A stretch of DNA of 64,000 nt, from positions 62,001 to 126,000 of the forward strand of contig JAHBNG010000031.1 in assembly GCA_019217005.1 (NCBI GenBank). Reading direction: 5' to 3'. Positions 44,493-54,182 of the stretch are shown here, one piece after another (positions within the stretch are counted from its first letter, which is position 1; each line of letters opens with the position of its first letter). A program made the translations under genes and the position numbers. Below the pieces are notes generated by a model that was given only the letters and a program-made list of their open reading frames with translations, was not told the origin of the DNA and made no database searches. This DNA is from Chloroflexi bacterium TSY. Its GTDB lineage: Bacteria; Chloroflexota; Anaerolineae; Caldilineales; Caldilineaceae.

Positions 44493-45875
44493 ATGAAGAT
44501 GGAAAAGAACGCTCCAAGTGGTCGACAACTGTCGCGTCGAACCTTCTTGCAAGTTGCCGCAACGACTGCGGGTCTCATGGCAACGGCCGCTTGTGCGCCA
44601 GCCGCTTCCACGGGAGGTGAAGCAGCCGATAGTGGGGCCACGCAAGAGGCAGTTGAATTGCGTTTGGCCTATTGGGGCTTCGAAGTGGAGAAGCAAGGGG
44701 CGATGCAAGACAAGTTTATGGAAACTTATCCCAATATCAAGCTCAAAGAAGAAATCACTGGATGGGGCACTTACTGGCAAAAGATGCTGACCTCCACTGC
44801 GGCGGGCGAATCGCCCGACATCATGTATCACTCGCCCTATTACCATGTGCAGTTTGCCTCGAACAGCGTAACGATTCCACTGGATCCCTTCATCGAACGC
44901 GACGGCATTGACCTCTCTGAATTCTACGAAGGGGCCATCACCTCCGGACGCTGGGCGCCGGGTCAGGTACGCACCGGAACAGGTGATCTGCATGCCTTTC
45001 CGACAGTCTGGCACACGGGAACTATGTGGTTCTATAACAAAAATCAATTCGCCGACAAAGGCATTGCGGAACCGGATGAAACCTGGACCTGGGATACAAT
45101 TGTCGAAGTGGGCAAAGAGTTTACTGTCATCAATGATGATGGCTCCGCCGAGTCCTATGGAATGGACACCCCTGTGGATGGTAATGGGCGCATGAATTTC
45201 TGGATCTTCCAGGCGGGCGGCGTTTTTTACGATGAGGAATATACTCATTGTCTCATCAAAGAGCCAGAAGCCATGGAGGCGTTCCAGTGGATGGTGGATT
45301 TGGTCAATGACCATCAGGTAGCCCTACCGCCAGAGCCAGACCAGCAGTTCAATCCTTTTGAAACCGGACGTGTCGCCTTCGCTGTACAGGGCGACTGGAA
45401 GATTCCGGCCTTTGCAGAGGTTGAAGATTTTGAGTGGGACGTCTTCACACCCCCGTCGCATTCGCAGACAGGACTGAACACAATCGACGCCTATCAAAAC
45501 GGCATAGCCATCACCAGTTCAACAGAAAACAAGGATGCTGCCTGGGAGTATATTAAATGGATAACGGCTGGCGAGGGTGCCGTCATGTTCGCACAAAACA
45601 TCTTCCCCTTCCCGGCACATATCCCAACTGCAGAAAATCTCATCTACGTTCAGACCCGTGAGGAACCGCCTACTCAGCTGTGGCTCCTCAACGACCTTTT
45701 GAAGGCAGCAAAGCCAGTCTTCTTAGGTCCTGCCGAGGGGGAAATTGCTGGGATTGCTGTAGAAGAACAGCAGGCAGCCATGTTGCAAGTAAAGACGGTC
45801 GAAGATGCCACCAACGACCTCGAATCGCGCGTGAACGCTGTATTGGAGCGGGCGCGGGAAGAGTTAATTGGGTAG
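44493..45875 (+). CDS. Sugar ABC transporter substrate-binding lipoprotein
   Basis: 460 residues. The signal has a Tat-like SRRTFLQ at residues 14-20 and a lipobox ending at Cys34 (TAAC), so it is probably exported folded and anchored to the membrane. The body is a family-1 extracellular solute-binding protein (ITGWGTYWQKMLTSTAAGE, TWTWDTIVEVGKEFT, NTIDAYQNGIAITSST). Ligand is likely an oligosaccharide. Followed by a hairpin and two permease genes; no ATPase gene is nearby, so a shared MsmK/UgpC-type ATPase is expected. Confidence 0.93.
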   Translation: MKMEKNAPSGRQLSRRTFLQVAATTAGLMATAACAPAASTGGEAADSGATQEAVELRLAYWGFEVEKQGAMQDKFMETYPNIKLKEEITGWGTYWQKMLTSTAAGESPDIMYHSPYYHVQFASNSVTIPLDPFIERDGIDLSEFYEGAITSGRWAPGQVRTGTGDLHAFPTVWHTGTMWFYNKNQFADKGIAEPDETWTWDTIVEVGKEFTVINDDGSAESYGMDTPVDGNGRMNFWIFQAGGVFYDEEYTHCLIKEPEAMEAFQWMVDLVNDHQVALPPEPDQQFNPFETGRVAFAVQGDWKIPAFAEVEDFEWDVFTPPSHSQTGLNTIDAYQNGIAITSSTENKDAAWEYIKWITAGEGAVMFAQNIFPFPAHIPTAENLIYVQTREEPPTQLWLLNDLLKAAKPVFLGPAEGEIAGIAVEEQQAAMLQVKTVEDATNDLESRVNAVLERAREELIG

Positions 45876-45901
45876 TTCACTGGATTCCGATTAGGGTCGA
45901 G

Positions 45902-45967
45902 ACCTTCCGGGAAGAGGTCAAGAATAGTAGTGTTTTCGAATCTTTTTCTGACCTCTTCCCGGAAGGT
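45902..45967. repeat. Hairpin with 19-bp perfect arms between binding protein and permeases
   Basis: ACCTTCCGGGAAGAGGTCA (45902-45920) and its exact complement (45949-45967). It lies 26 bp after the binding-protein stop. By analogy with malE-malF REP hairpins it may protect the upstream mRNA and keep binding protein in excess over permease; related TGACCTCTTC words occur at about 52592. Confidence 0.8.
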
Positions 45968-46165
45968 TGGTGCTGTCCAACTACTTCTCGTTGTGAAGAA
46001 ACGCGTTGTGGCAAAAGACACACAGGGGTGAGGACTCAAGTCCATCACGTGTCTGAAGCCCGGACGTCCACCTTCGTGGACTGGTCTAAACGGACATGAT
46101 ATTGTCTGCGAAGGTAGACAGTCAGCATCGCTTCGAGAAGTTCGTAAGCAGGGAGAAAGACCGAT

Positions 46166-47095
46166 ATGAGTGCGGCAACAACACCCGTACGTAGTGGATT
46201 TCGTGAATTTTTGGGAAGCAATCGGGTGCGGGAAGCCATTGAAGCCTACATTCTGATCCTACCCACGATCTTGGGGCTGGTCATCTTTACAGCTGGGCCA
46301 GTGCTGGCATCGCTCTATTTTAGCTTTACCCGTTGGAATCTGCTGAGCAGCCCGAAATGGCAGGGGCTGGACAACTACATCGAGCTATTTACCAACGATC
46401 CGATCTTTTGGGTGACGATCAGAAATACGGCTCTCTATGTGTTGGGTACTGTTCCGACTGGTACGGTACTCGCCCTGCTGTTGGCCATTGCTCTCAACCA
46501 AAAGATTCGCATGTTGGCGGTCTTTCGCACCATCTACTTTTTGCCCGTTGTCTCGTCGGTGGTGGCAATCTCCGTACTCTGGCTTTGGCTCTACCAGGCC
46601 GATTTTGGCTTAATCAACCAGTTCTTGCGCTTTCTAGGATTTCGGGGTGTACGCTGGTTGAGCAGTACAACCTGGGCCATGCCTGCCATTATCATCATGA
46701 GCATCTGGCATGGCTTGGGCTACAATATTGTGATCTTCATTGCAGGATTGCAGAGCATCCCTCAAGACTATTACGAAGCGGCTACGGTAGATGGTGCAAC
46801 AGCCTGGTACAAATTCCGCAAAATTACGATTCCGTTGATCTCACCTGTCACCTTCTTTGTCATCACCTTGTCCATTATTAACTCCTTCCAAGTTTTCGCC
46901 CAGGCCTATGTCATGACGCAGGGTGGACCAGTCAATGCGACCAAGACCATTGTCTACTACCTGTATCAGCAGGGATTTATGCATTTCCACATGGGCTATG
47001 CTTCAGCACTCGCCTATGTGTTATTCGTCATCATAGTGATGTTGACTCTATTTCAGTTCTGGTTCCAGCGACGTTGGGTTCATTATGAAATCTAA
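46166..47095 (+). CDS. Sugar ABC transporter permease, MalF/UgpA type
   Basis: 309 residues with six predicted membrane segments. The EAA loop YYEAATVDGATAWYKFRKITIPLISP (about residue 205) contacts the ATPase. N-terminus and spacing fit CUT1 importers. Works with the next permease and the upstream binding protein. Confidence 0.93.
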   Translation: MSAATTPVRSGFREFLGSNRVREAIEAYILILPTILGLVIFTAGPVLASLYFSFTRWNLLSSPKWQGLDNYIELFTNDPIFWVTIRNTALYVLGTVPTGTVLALLLAIALNQKIRMLAVFRTIYFLPVVSSVVAISVLWLWLYQADFGLINQFLRFLGFRGVRWLSSTTWAMPAIIIMSIWHGLGYNIVIFIAGLQSIPQDYYEAATVDGATAWYKFRKITIPLISPVTFFVITLSIINSFQVFAQAYVMTQGGPVNATKTIVYYLYQQGFMHFHMGYASALAYVLFVIIVMLTLFQFWFQRRWVHYEI

Positions 47096-47161
47096 ACAAC
47101 TGATTAAGGCAATCACCTAAATTCACAAGCCATTTCGGAATGATCCGTAAGGAAAACGAGA

Positions 47162-48082
47162 ATGAGTGCTGGTAAAGCAGACCCCATACGCGACACACAA
47201 TCTAGTCCACTATCTGGCTCAGTGGCTACTGCGCCGCCCGGATTGATGATGCACAAGGTTCTCTACATCGGAGGCAGGGTGTTGTTGTATGTACTCTTGA
47301 TCACCATTGGTGTGACTATGCTTTTTCCCTTGCTTTGGATGCTGTCCACCTCACTCAAAAATCCTGGCGAGATCTTTATTCTGCCCCCCAAGTGGATTCC
47401 GAACCCACCCCAGTGGAGTAATTATGTTAAGCTGTTCGAGGTTCTCCCCTTCGAACTCTTTGTCTTGAATAGCGTCAAAATCGCTGCACTGGCTACCTTA
47501 GGCGCACTATTGAGTTGTTCGATGGCGGCCTTTGCCTTCGCCCGCATGAGATTTCCAGGGCAGAACATCATCTTTGCGATAGTGCTGGCCACCTTAATGA
47601 TTCCTTTTCACGTGACCCTTATCCCCCTCTTCGCTCTCTATCGCGACCTGAAATGGCTAGGCACCCACCTACCGCTGACTGTGCCCTTCTTTTTTGGCAC
47701 TGCGTTTGGCATCTTTCTCATGCGTCAGTTTTATCTGACGATTCCCCAAGAACTGGTCGACGCAGCCCGCATTGATGGCTGTAGCTTCATCCAAACCTAC
47801 TATAAAATATTCCTCCCTCTCTCCAAACCAGCCTTGGCGACTCTGGGCATCTTTACGTTTCTCGGCTCGTGGAACAACCTGATGGGGCCACTGATCTTCC
47901 TCAACGAGGTTGAGTCCATGACCATCACCTTAGGCTTGACGCTGCTCACTACTCAAGCGGGCGGGCGCTGGGAACTCATCCAAGCGGGCGCTGTGATCAG
48001 TATCGTGCCGATTATTGTGATGTTCTTTATTGGCCAAGAACACTTCATTCAGGGGATTGCGCGGACGGGGCTGAAGGGGTGA
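47162..48082 (+). CDS. Sugar ABC transporter permease, MalG/UgpE type
   Basis: 306 residues with six predicted membrane segments. EAA loop ELVDAARIDGCSFIQTYYK near residue 200. The segment FFGTAFGIFLMRQFY is typical of the MalG side. Starts 66 bp after the first permease. Its last 38 bp overlap the 3' end of the convergent AAA ATPase gene. Confidence 0.93.
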   Translation: MSAGKADPIRDTQSSPLSGSVATAPPGLMMHKVLYIGGRVLLYVLLITIGVTMLFPLLWMLSTSLKNPGEIFILPPKWIPNPPQWSNYVKLFEVLPFELFVLNSVKIAALATLGALLSCSMAAFAFARMRFPGQNIIFAIVLATLMIPFHVTLIPLFALYRDLKWLGTHLPLTVPFFFGTAFGIFLMRQFYLTIPQELVDAARIDGCSFIQTYYKIFLPLSKPALATLGIFTFLGSWNNLMGPLIFLNEVESMTITLGLTLLTTQAGGRWELIQAGAVISIVPIIVMFFIGQEHFIQGIARTGLKG

Positions 48083-49865
48083 GCGGCGGCAACTTTCGTA
48101 GGCCCAAATAGGTTAATAACTCATCCAATTGTTCTCGTGTGGACCACAAAATTCCCTCCTTCTGGGCCAACTCCAGCGCATCTCGAGTTAGTCCTTCGTG
48201 GGCAAAGATCCACATCCGTATTGAGTTAGATTCATATTCCGTTTGAACCGCTTCTGCTTGCGCCATCAATTCGCGTAAGACGGCAGGTCCGATTTTGCGA
48301 GTTGTCACCCATTTGCTTTGACAGACCCACTTTTCGGTGCCAATGGCGGCCAACAGATCGATCTCTTGACCTTGGCCCAACTGCAAACGTACTCGATGAC
48401 GGACGTAACTCAAAGGCCAGCCCATGGGAATATCGTCCTGACTATTGAATAACCGTCCGGGTAGCGGCAATTGGCTCTTATCCTGACTGTTGAGCAAGAT
48501 TTGTCCCATGAAGACTTCGCCGAGATAGCCCTGATATTCCCGAATGCGCCGTTCCAGTTTTTGATATTGGAGTACGAGGTCATCTTGAACATCATTGGGA
48601 TTTTGGCCTTCAACCTCGATGCGTCCCCACACTTTCAAGAAGTCCAATAAGATAGGGTCATCAATCTTGCGGAACCAACCGCCCAATTCTAGATATTCCA
48701 GCAAATCACCGCGGGATAGCTTCACTAACACATCGCGAATTTTGTCTAAGGAAACGGTCTGCCTTTCACGCTCGTACAGTACCTGCTGGATCCGCTCGAG
48801 ACTAATACGTTCACCCTCCTCTAATGCTGAAAGATAGAGAATCCACTTGGTAATTCCATAGTCATTCAGACGCTCGATCCAGCCGTTGACCTGCTCATAT
48901 AGTTCACCCCAGATAAAGCCAGAGGCAATATCGACGGCTAAGACGTTATTGATGGCTTCTTCGTCTATTAATGGTTTATTTGTTTCAGCTGATTGTTGGA
49001 CAACCGCGTTGATATAAAATGGATTACCACCACAACGGTCTGCAATCACCGGAGCCATCACTTCCGGCACTTCCGCTCGATGGTAGCGGGCTGCCTTTAG
49101 CGCCAATTCGGCTCCCCAGTAGCCAGAGAGTGGATCGATTGGCTTGCTTCGAAAACGACCAAAGAGCGCTCCGCGTCCAATGATTTCCCGAGCCAGAATG
49201 CTCATGGCAGAACCAGTCACAAAGTGAGGGCAGGTGTTTGATTCGACAGCTTCTTGCATATACCCAACGATGCTAAACTCATATTGAGGCAATCGAGTAT
49301 TCTGAAATTCATCGAGAAAGACCACAACAGTGGAATCATTCACATCGGACACCCGACGGGGAATCTCTAACGCATCTTGCTCTGGAATCGTCATCTGCCC
49401 GTCTGTCATTGCGTCGTACCAATAGAGAAGTCGGTCCAGGCTTTTGGGAAATGGATGGGATGCTCTAGCTGCTTCAACAGCGGCAATTAATTTCTTTTCA
49501 GCAATATTGTCCAGCACAAGTTCCGGTTGGCGGCTGTAGAAACCGACATAGTAGCGCATGAAGTTTTCCAGATATTTTATGGCAAATGTTAGCCGATCCG
49601 GTGCTTCATATGGAAAACTATAGTAGACGGGTACAACTGCGTCAGGATCGCTTGGATCCTGTTCAAAGAAAAGCCGATTGACGACACGCCGAAAAATCTC
49701 AGTTTTGCCCATACGTCTTCGCCCCAGCAGTACAGTGGACATCGTGCGGCGCGTTGCTGCTTTCAACGCAATTTCGTAAAAATAGTCCAGAAATTCAGCG
49801 CGATCCGTGTAGACCTCTTCGGGCACCAATGATTTAATGATCCAGGGGGTGGCTTCTTTTGCCAT
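48045..49865 (-). CDS. AAA-family ATPase with PD-(D/E)xK-like C-terminal domain
   Basis: About 606 residues. Walker A GRRRMGKTEI near residue 49 and Walker B VVVFLDEFQ near 187 are those of archaeal-type STAND-like ATPases (DUF234 group). A winged-helix region follows (ERIQQVLYERERQTVS), then a C-terminal EIDLLAAIGTEKWVCQSKW resembling the nuclease D-x(n)-(E/Q)xK core. The start at 49865 has GGAGA 8 bases upstream; the ATG at 49871 is too close to it. It overlaps the permease gene tail to tail. Role unknown; perhaps mobile or defence related. Confidence 0.8.
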   Translation of the reverse strand: MAKEATPWIIKSLVPEEVYTDRAEFLDYFYEIALKAATRRTMSTVLLGRRRMGKTEIFRRVVNRLFFEQDPSDPDAVVPVYYSFPYEAPDRLTFAIKYLENFMRYYVGFYSRQPELVLDNIAEKKLIAAVEAARASHPFPKSLDRLLYWYDAMTDGQMTIPEQDALEIPRRVSDVNDSTVVVFLDEFQNTRLPQYEFSIVGYMQEAVESNTCPHFVTGSAMSILAREIIGRGALFGRFRSKPIDPLSGYWGAELALKAARYHRAEVPEVMAPVIADRCGGNPFYINAVVQQSAETNKPLIDEEAINNVLAVDIASGFIWGELYEQVNGWIERLNDYGITKWILYLSALEEGERISLERIQQVLYERERQTVSLDKIRDVLVKLSRGDLLEYLELGGWFRKIDDPILLDFLKVWGRIEVEGQNPNDVQDDLVLQYQKLERRIREYQGYLGEVFMGQILLNSQDKSQLPLPGRLFNSQDDIPMGWPLSYVRHRVRLQLGQGQEIDLLAAIGTEKWVCQSKWVTTRKIGPAVLRELMAQAEAVQTEYESNSIRMWIFAHEGLTRDALELAQKEGILWSTREQLDELLTYLGLRKLPPLTPSAPSAQSPE

Positions 49866-49981
49866 CAGCATGTCTCCTATCAGTCATCTATTCGATCTAT
49901 TATAACACAACTGATACTTTCGTTGATACAGACACTTCGCTCCATAGAGTGGACAATAGCTACCCGTCAATGTTCCGATCG

Positions 49982-49990
49982 TGATATAAT
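49982..49990 (+). promoter_or_regulatory. Extended -10 promoter element
   Basis: TG-A-TATAAT is a perfect extended -10 box about 100 bp before the oxidoreductase ATG at 50089. No good -35 is seen. Confidence 0.5.
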
Positions 49991-50088
49991 AATATAAGCT
50001 CATGTGCCCTGCATGAAGAATATCCGACACACTCAAAATCAAGGAATATCCATGCCCCGCCAAAAATTCTGCAAGGAGTATTCACCCA

Positions 50089-51243
50089 ATGACATCTAAG
50101 AAATATCGAGTCGCTGTGGTAGGAGGCGTTGGAACTTGGGGCCAGTTTTACCTGCAAGCCTACGCGACACATCCTCACTGCGAAGAAGTCATTCTCGTTG
50201 ATCTTGCTCGTGATCGGCGGCAAGAGTTTACGGCACACTATGGAATCAAAACAGTGTACGACACGGTGGAGGAGCTTCTCACGCACGAAGTGCCAGATAT
50301 CGTTTCGGTGATATTGCCCGTGATCCATATCCCTGATGCCGTGATTGCTTGTGCGGAGGCCGGTGTCAAAGTGATCTCCTGTGAAAAACCAATTGCGGCG
50401 GGACTAGACCAGGCAGATGAGATGGTCCGTATCTGTCGAGAACGAGGAGCGATTCTAGGTTGTGGTACCCTGTTAGGGAATCCGCATCTGCAAGCCACCG
50501 CGGCATGGATTGGCGAAGGCAACATCGGGAAGCTGACTGCTGCCGCGATTCCTTTTGGCATTGAGCGCGAATTAACAGGAAATGGGTCTGTTCTTCTGAC
50601 CATTTTGCGATTGCTCACCAATAGGGAGATCGAATGGGTGGAAGGCTGGACATTGCCTTCGGAACCTGGTTTTCGAGCAGAAGAAGCGACCGATTTGGAG
50701 GCTGATTGTTCCGGCTATGGCCGACTCGGGTTATCGGGCTGTATCATCTGTGAGATTCCAAAACCGCAGACGGGTCAAGGTTTTTCGGGCTATAAAGTTT
50801 CGGTTACAGGAGAGGCTGGACAGATTTACTTCTTCAGCGGTGCCAAACCAATCTTGATTCAGGGCAACGGCGCGCGCTCCTTTCCCGTATTTCCTAAATT
50901 CCTGAATCCACCACCCCCCATCTTGCGCTTTTCCTTTGCGCCCGTCATCGAACCCCTGATGCGTGCACATGATACAGGGAAGCCAGTTTGGCCCAGCGGT
51001 CATGACTTCCGGCAAGCATTAGAAATCGCCATTGCGCTCAAACAATCGGCGCATCGGAATCACGAGCGCGTCCACCTCCCACTAGAAGATCGCACGCTTA
51101 AACTCTATCCCCATCCATACCGTCTGAAAGGTGGTGATGTCTTTGGTTGGGGGACCGGTTTTGGCGGCGCTCATCCACCGAATTTGGATGAGCACACTGC
51201 TCATTTTGCACAAGTAATGAACTCAAGTAAAGAAATATCATGA
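50089..51243 (+). CDS. Gfo/Idh/MocA family oxidoreductase
   Basis: 384 residues. Rossmann start VAVVGGVGTWGQFYLQAY and conserved CEKPIAAGLDQADEM near residue 100. Its N-terminal glycine loop is slightly unusual (GGVGTWG). Ends with a 4-base overlap (ATGA) into a second family member, so the two are co-translated and probably act in one pathway, such as inositol or sugar-acid oxidation. Confidence 0.88.
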   Translation: MTSKKYRVAVVGGVGTWGQFYLQAYATHPHCEEVILVDLARDRRQEFTAHYGIKTVYDTVEELLTHEVPDIVSVILPVIHIPDAVIACAEAGVKVISCEKPIAAGLDQADEMVRICRERGAILGCGTLLGNPHLQATAAWIGEGNIGKLTAAAIPFGIERELTGNGSVLLTILRLLTNREIEWVEGWTLPSEPGFRAEEATDLEADCSGYGRLGLSGCIICEIPKPQTGQGFSGYKVSVTGEAGQIYFFSGAKPILIQGNGARSFPVFPKFLNPPPPILRFSFAPVIEPLMRAHDTGKPVWPSGHDFRQALEIAIALKQSAHRNHERVHLPLEDRTLKLYPHPYRLKGGDVFGWGTGFGGAHPPNLDEHTAHFAQVMNSSKEIS

Positions 51244-52262
51244 TCCGCATCGGACTCATTGGCTGTGGCGGAATGGGCAACACACACCGCGCAGCTATCC
51301 AACAGCTTCGAGATCGCGCTCAGTTCACGGCAGCGGTTGATCTGGACCTACAGCGAGCACGCGATACGGCAAATATTTTGGGGTGTCACACAGCTGCGAC
51401 CGACTATCGCCAAGTCTTGGACGAAATCGACGCGGCAATCGTCGCTGTACCCCACCATCTTCATCATCCCATCGGTCTGGATCTGCTTCACCACAGCAAA
51501 CATCTGCTCATGGAAAAGCCTTTAGCCAATTCTGAAGCAGAGTGCCTGGATCTAATTCAGGCGGCGCAGGAGAACAACGTCACCTTGATGGTGGCCTACT
51601 GCATGCGTTTTCATCCAATTGTCGTCGAAATGGAGCGTCTGCTCAAGGCGGAGACCTACGGCGACCTCTTTCAGCTTTCCATTTGGACGGAACAGCACAC
51701 CCAAGGTGAGCCAGGAAGCTGGATGCATCGCGTCGAGACGTTGGGGGGTGGTCAACTCTTTAGCCACGGCTGTCACTATATCGATATTCTACTGGCCTGG
51801 ATGGGGCAACCTGTCCTTGGAACGCACATCGGTACCAATTTTGGCACACCTTGGATGGAGGCAGAAGGCACCTCCAACGTGACGATCAAATTTAAACATG
51901 GTGCACTGGGTTATCATTTTGGTACTTGGGGTGCCAAGGGGACGCGCCTAAAATACTCATTCCACGCCCACTGTACTGGGGGTATGTTGGAAGGTCAAAT
52001 CAGCCAGGGACGCCTTCTATTTCATCGAGGTGCGCAGGAAGCAGAGACGGGACGAGAAGAATTGCTTTTTGAAACCGAGCCAGGCAAGCATGTACAGAAT
52101 GAGTTGATGCATTTTGTCGAGTGCTTGGAAAGTGGTCGGCGTCCACTGACTGATGGCGTTCGTAGCTTGCAGAGTCTGCGCGTCATTTGGAAGCTGTATG
52201 AAGCCGAGAAGCGGGGTGTTATGGCAGATTTACGAGGACTGGGGATTGACCGAATAAGTTAA
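51240..52262 (+). CDS. Gfo/Idh/MocA family oxidoreductase
   Basis: 340 residues. LIGCGGMGNTHRAAI at the N-terminus, MEKPLANSEAECLDL near residue 92, and GGGQLFSHGCHYIDILLAW with the catalytic-region His. Coupled to the preceding gene. Only about 28% of residues look alike between the pair by eye, so they are not recent duplicates. Substrate unknown. Confidence 0.9.
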   Translation: MIRIGLIGCGGMGNTHRAAIQQLRDRAQFTAAVDLDLQRARDTANILGCHTAATDYRQVLDEIDAAIVAVPHHLHHPIGLDLLHHSKHLLMEKPLANSEAECLDLIQAAQENNVTLMVAYCMRFHPIVVEMERLLKAETYGDLFQLSIWTEQHTQGEPGSWMHRVETLGGGQLFSHGCHYIDILLAWMGQPVLGTHIGTNFGTPWMEAEGTSNVTIKFKHGALGYHFGTWGAKGTRLKYSFHAHCTGGMLEGQISQGRLLFHRGAQEAETGREELLFETEPGKHVQNELMHFVECLESGRRPLTDGVRSLQSLRVIWKLYEAEKRGVMADLRGLGIDRIS

Positions 52263-52331
52263 CCCATAGACAAACCAGATAAAACCCATACAAATGTGGA
52301 GTCGCCGTCCATGGCGCGCCATGTATGGCGC

Positions 52332-52544
52332 AGCATTCTCTAATGCGAATGAGCGGCATTCTCTATTACACGCAGTAGACATAATCCTGCACTTCTCAGT
52401 CAAAACAGACTCGAGCGGGCCAAATGGTCCGAGATTCTCTACTGCGTCTTTTTTCGCCATTTGAACGCTCTACCTCTGAGAAATCCTACTGCGTGTAATC
52501 TCTAACGCCGGATCGAGTCGAGTATACTCGCATTAGAGAATGCT
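52332..52544. repeat. Outer palindrome (17-bp perfect arms) interrupted by the 150-bp element
   Basis: AGCATTCTCTAATGCGA (52332-52348) and its exact complement (52528-52544) flank the 150-bp element at 52359-52508. This looks like one palindromic repeat inserted into another. The bases just left, from about 52304, resemble 7113-7145. Confidence 0.75.
52359..52508. repeat. 150-bp palindromic MITE-like element, copy 2
   Basis: Same length as 20966-21115 and about 2 mismatches in 150. Same orientation. It lies in the 622-bp gap 52263-52884, which is filled by repeats and has no gene. Confidence 0.88.
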
Positions 52545-52734
52545 CCCTCCACAGATATAAGAAACATTTTGGATCGACGGAGGCTGTTCTTGACCTCTTC
52601 TGGGGAGTTCATGGCACTTCTTTGTCAACCCCCTGAGATCCTGAAGAGCCAAGAGATTGACACAGAACTTTTCGGACAAGTACTGAATGGAGGGGAAATG
52701 TGTTATCATACGAAATAACCGATCAACATACAAT

Positions 52735-52855
52735 AGAGATTATAAGGATGAAGAATCTGGGACACGGATGAACACGGATTCGACGGATTTTCTCTGAAAT
52801 CATCCGTGTTTATCCTCAAAATCCGTGTCCTAACCTCAATCCATGTAATGTCTAA
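52735..52855. repeat. Palindrome with ACACGGAT core repeats
   Basis: Outer ends AGATTATAAGGATGA and TCAATCCATGTAATGTCT; inner arms GGACACGGAT (about 52760) and ATCCGTGTCC (about 52821), with ACACGGAT repeated on each side. The ends resemble the element at 24768-24836. It stops about 30 bp before the start codon of the SelA-like gene. Confidence 0.7.
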
Positions 52856-52884
52856 TGGAGCAACAAGTCATGAAGGAGTCGACC

Positions 52885-54006
52885 ATGAATATTTATGAAG
52901 AACTGGGCGTGCGACCGATCATCAATGCGGCCGGGACAGTAACACGTTATGGTGGTTCTTTGATGGCGGCGGAGGTTCTAGACACAATGCGTGCTGCCTC
53001 ACAACAGTTCTGTGTGCTGGATGAGTTGCACGGAAAGGTTGGGCAACGGATTGCGAATCTGCTCAATGTCGACGCGGCCTATGTCACATCAAGTGCGGCC
53101 TCGGGATTGGTTCTGACGGCAGCCGCCTGTATGGCCGGGAGCGATCCAGACAAGATCGCGCAATTGCCCGACACGAATGGCATGAGGCATGAGATCCTCA
53201 TCCAGACGGGGCATCGCATCGCCTACGATCAGGCCATGCGGACGGCAGGAGCCAAACTGATCGAAATTACCGACGATGGAACGCCGCCCATTGCTGCGAT
53301 GCAGGCGGCCATCAATGATAAGACAGCCGCCATCTTTTATTTGGCCCGCGTGGTGGATCAACCAGCGTCGATTCCGTTTGAGCAAGTGGTTGCCATGGCC
53401 CACGCGGCAGGCATCGCAGTGATTGTGGATGCCGCTTCAGAGTGCCCACCAATGACGACGCTCTCCCGTTTTTCAGATGCTGGTGTCGATCTGGTCATCT
53501 TCAGTGGTGGCAAGAGCTTGATGGGTCCTCAATCTACAGGCTTAATCATCGGTCGCCAGGATCTGGTCGCGGCCTGTGCCGCCAACGGGGTTCCATTTGC
53601 GGCCATCGGTCGTCCCATGAAGGTCAGCCGAGAGGAGATCATTGCTTTTCTCAAGGCACTGGAACTTTATTTGGCCCGCGATCACAAAGCCGATCAGCGA
53701 CAATGGGAGAGCCAACTTGCGTACGTCGAACAGAATTTGCGTGACATTCCGTACATCACGCTCACTCGCCTTCCCCAGGTACAGACCTATGCTGTACCGT
53801 GCCTCTCTATCCGCCCCGAACCACAACTGGGTATGACGCGTGACGAGATAGCGGAAGCCCTGTTAGCCGGTGATCCCCGTATTGTTGTCAGCCAACATCA
53901 AACGGCCGATAGCGTGGTGATCAATCCACATATGCTCCAATCAGGGCAAGAAGAGATTGTGGCCCAACAATGTCGGGCCGTGCTGACTGGTCGTGCGCAA
54001 CAATGA
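52885..54006 (+). CDS. SelA-like PLP-dependent enzyme (DgaE-type aminotransferase/lyase)
   Basis: 373 residues. PLP enzyme of the SelA/DgaE group: LGVRPIINAAGTVTRYGGS, VTSSAASGLVLTAAA, VDAASECPP and the PLP Lys in FSGGKSLMGPQ. Members outside selenocysteine synthesis act as ammonia-lyases on amino sugar acids, which fits the sugar-acid genes around. The start at 52885 follows AAGGAG; the in-frame ATG at 52855 overlaps a repeat end. Not taken as true selA, since no selB or tRNA-Sec is nearby. Confidence 0.85.
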   Translation: MNIYEELGVRPIINAAGTVTRYGGSLMAAEVLDTMRAASQQFCVLDELHGKVGQRIANLLNVDAAYVTSSAASGLVLTAAACMAGSDPDKIAQLPDTNGMRHEILIQTGHRIAYDQAMRTAGAKLIEITDDGTPPIAAMQAAINDKTAAIFYLARVVDQPASIPFEQVVAMAHAAGIAVIVDAASECPPMTTLSRFSDAGVDLVIFSGGKSLMGPQSTGLIIGRQDLVAACAANGVPFAAIGRPMKVSREEIIAFLKALELYLARDHKADQRQWESQLAYVEQNLRDIPYITLTRLPQVQTYAVPCLSIRPEPQLGMTRDEIAEALLAGDPRIVVSQHQTADSVVINPHMLQSGQEEIVAQQCRAVLTGRAQQ

Positions 54007-54182
54007 TGTGTCGCTTATCACCTAACCTGGACAAGGCCGCTTCGCTTCCAAGCCAGAACCAAAAGGATAGAATGATTGAGATGATGCGCCAAATTGGCGA
54101 GATGATTGAGACGAATCGCCCTTCATCTCAATCATCTTATTCATCCTATCATTTCTATGAAGGATAACAAAGAGAGGGACAA

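Noticed and set aside
52885..54006. True selA (selenocysteine synthase)
   Set aside because: Length and motifs fit the DgaE-like branch, and no selB, selD or tRNA-Sec is in the window.
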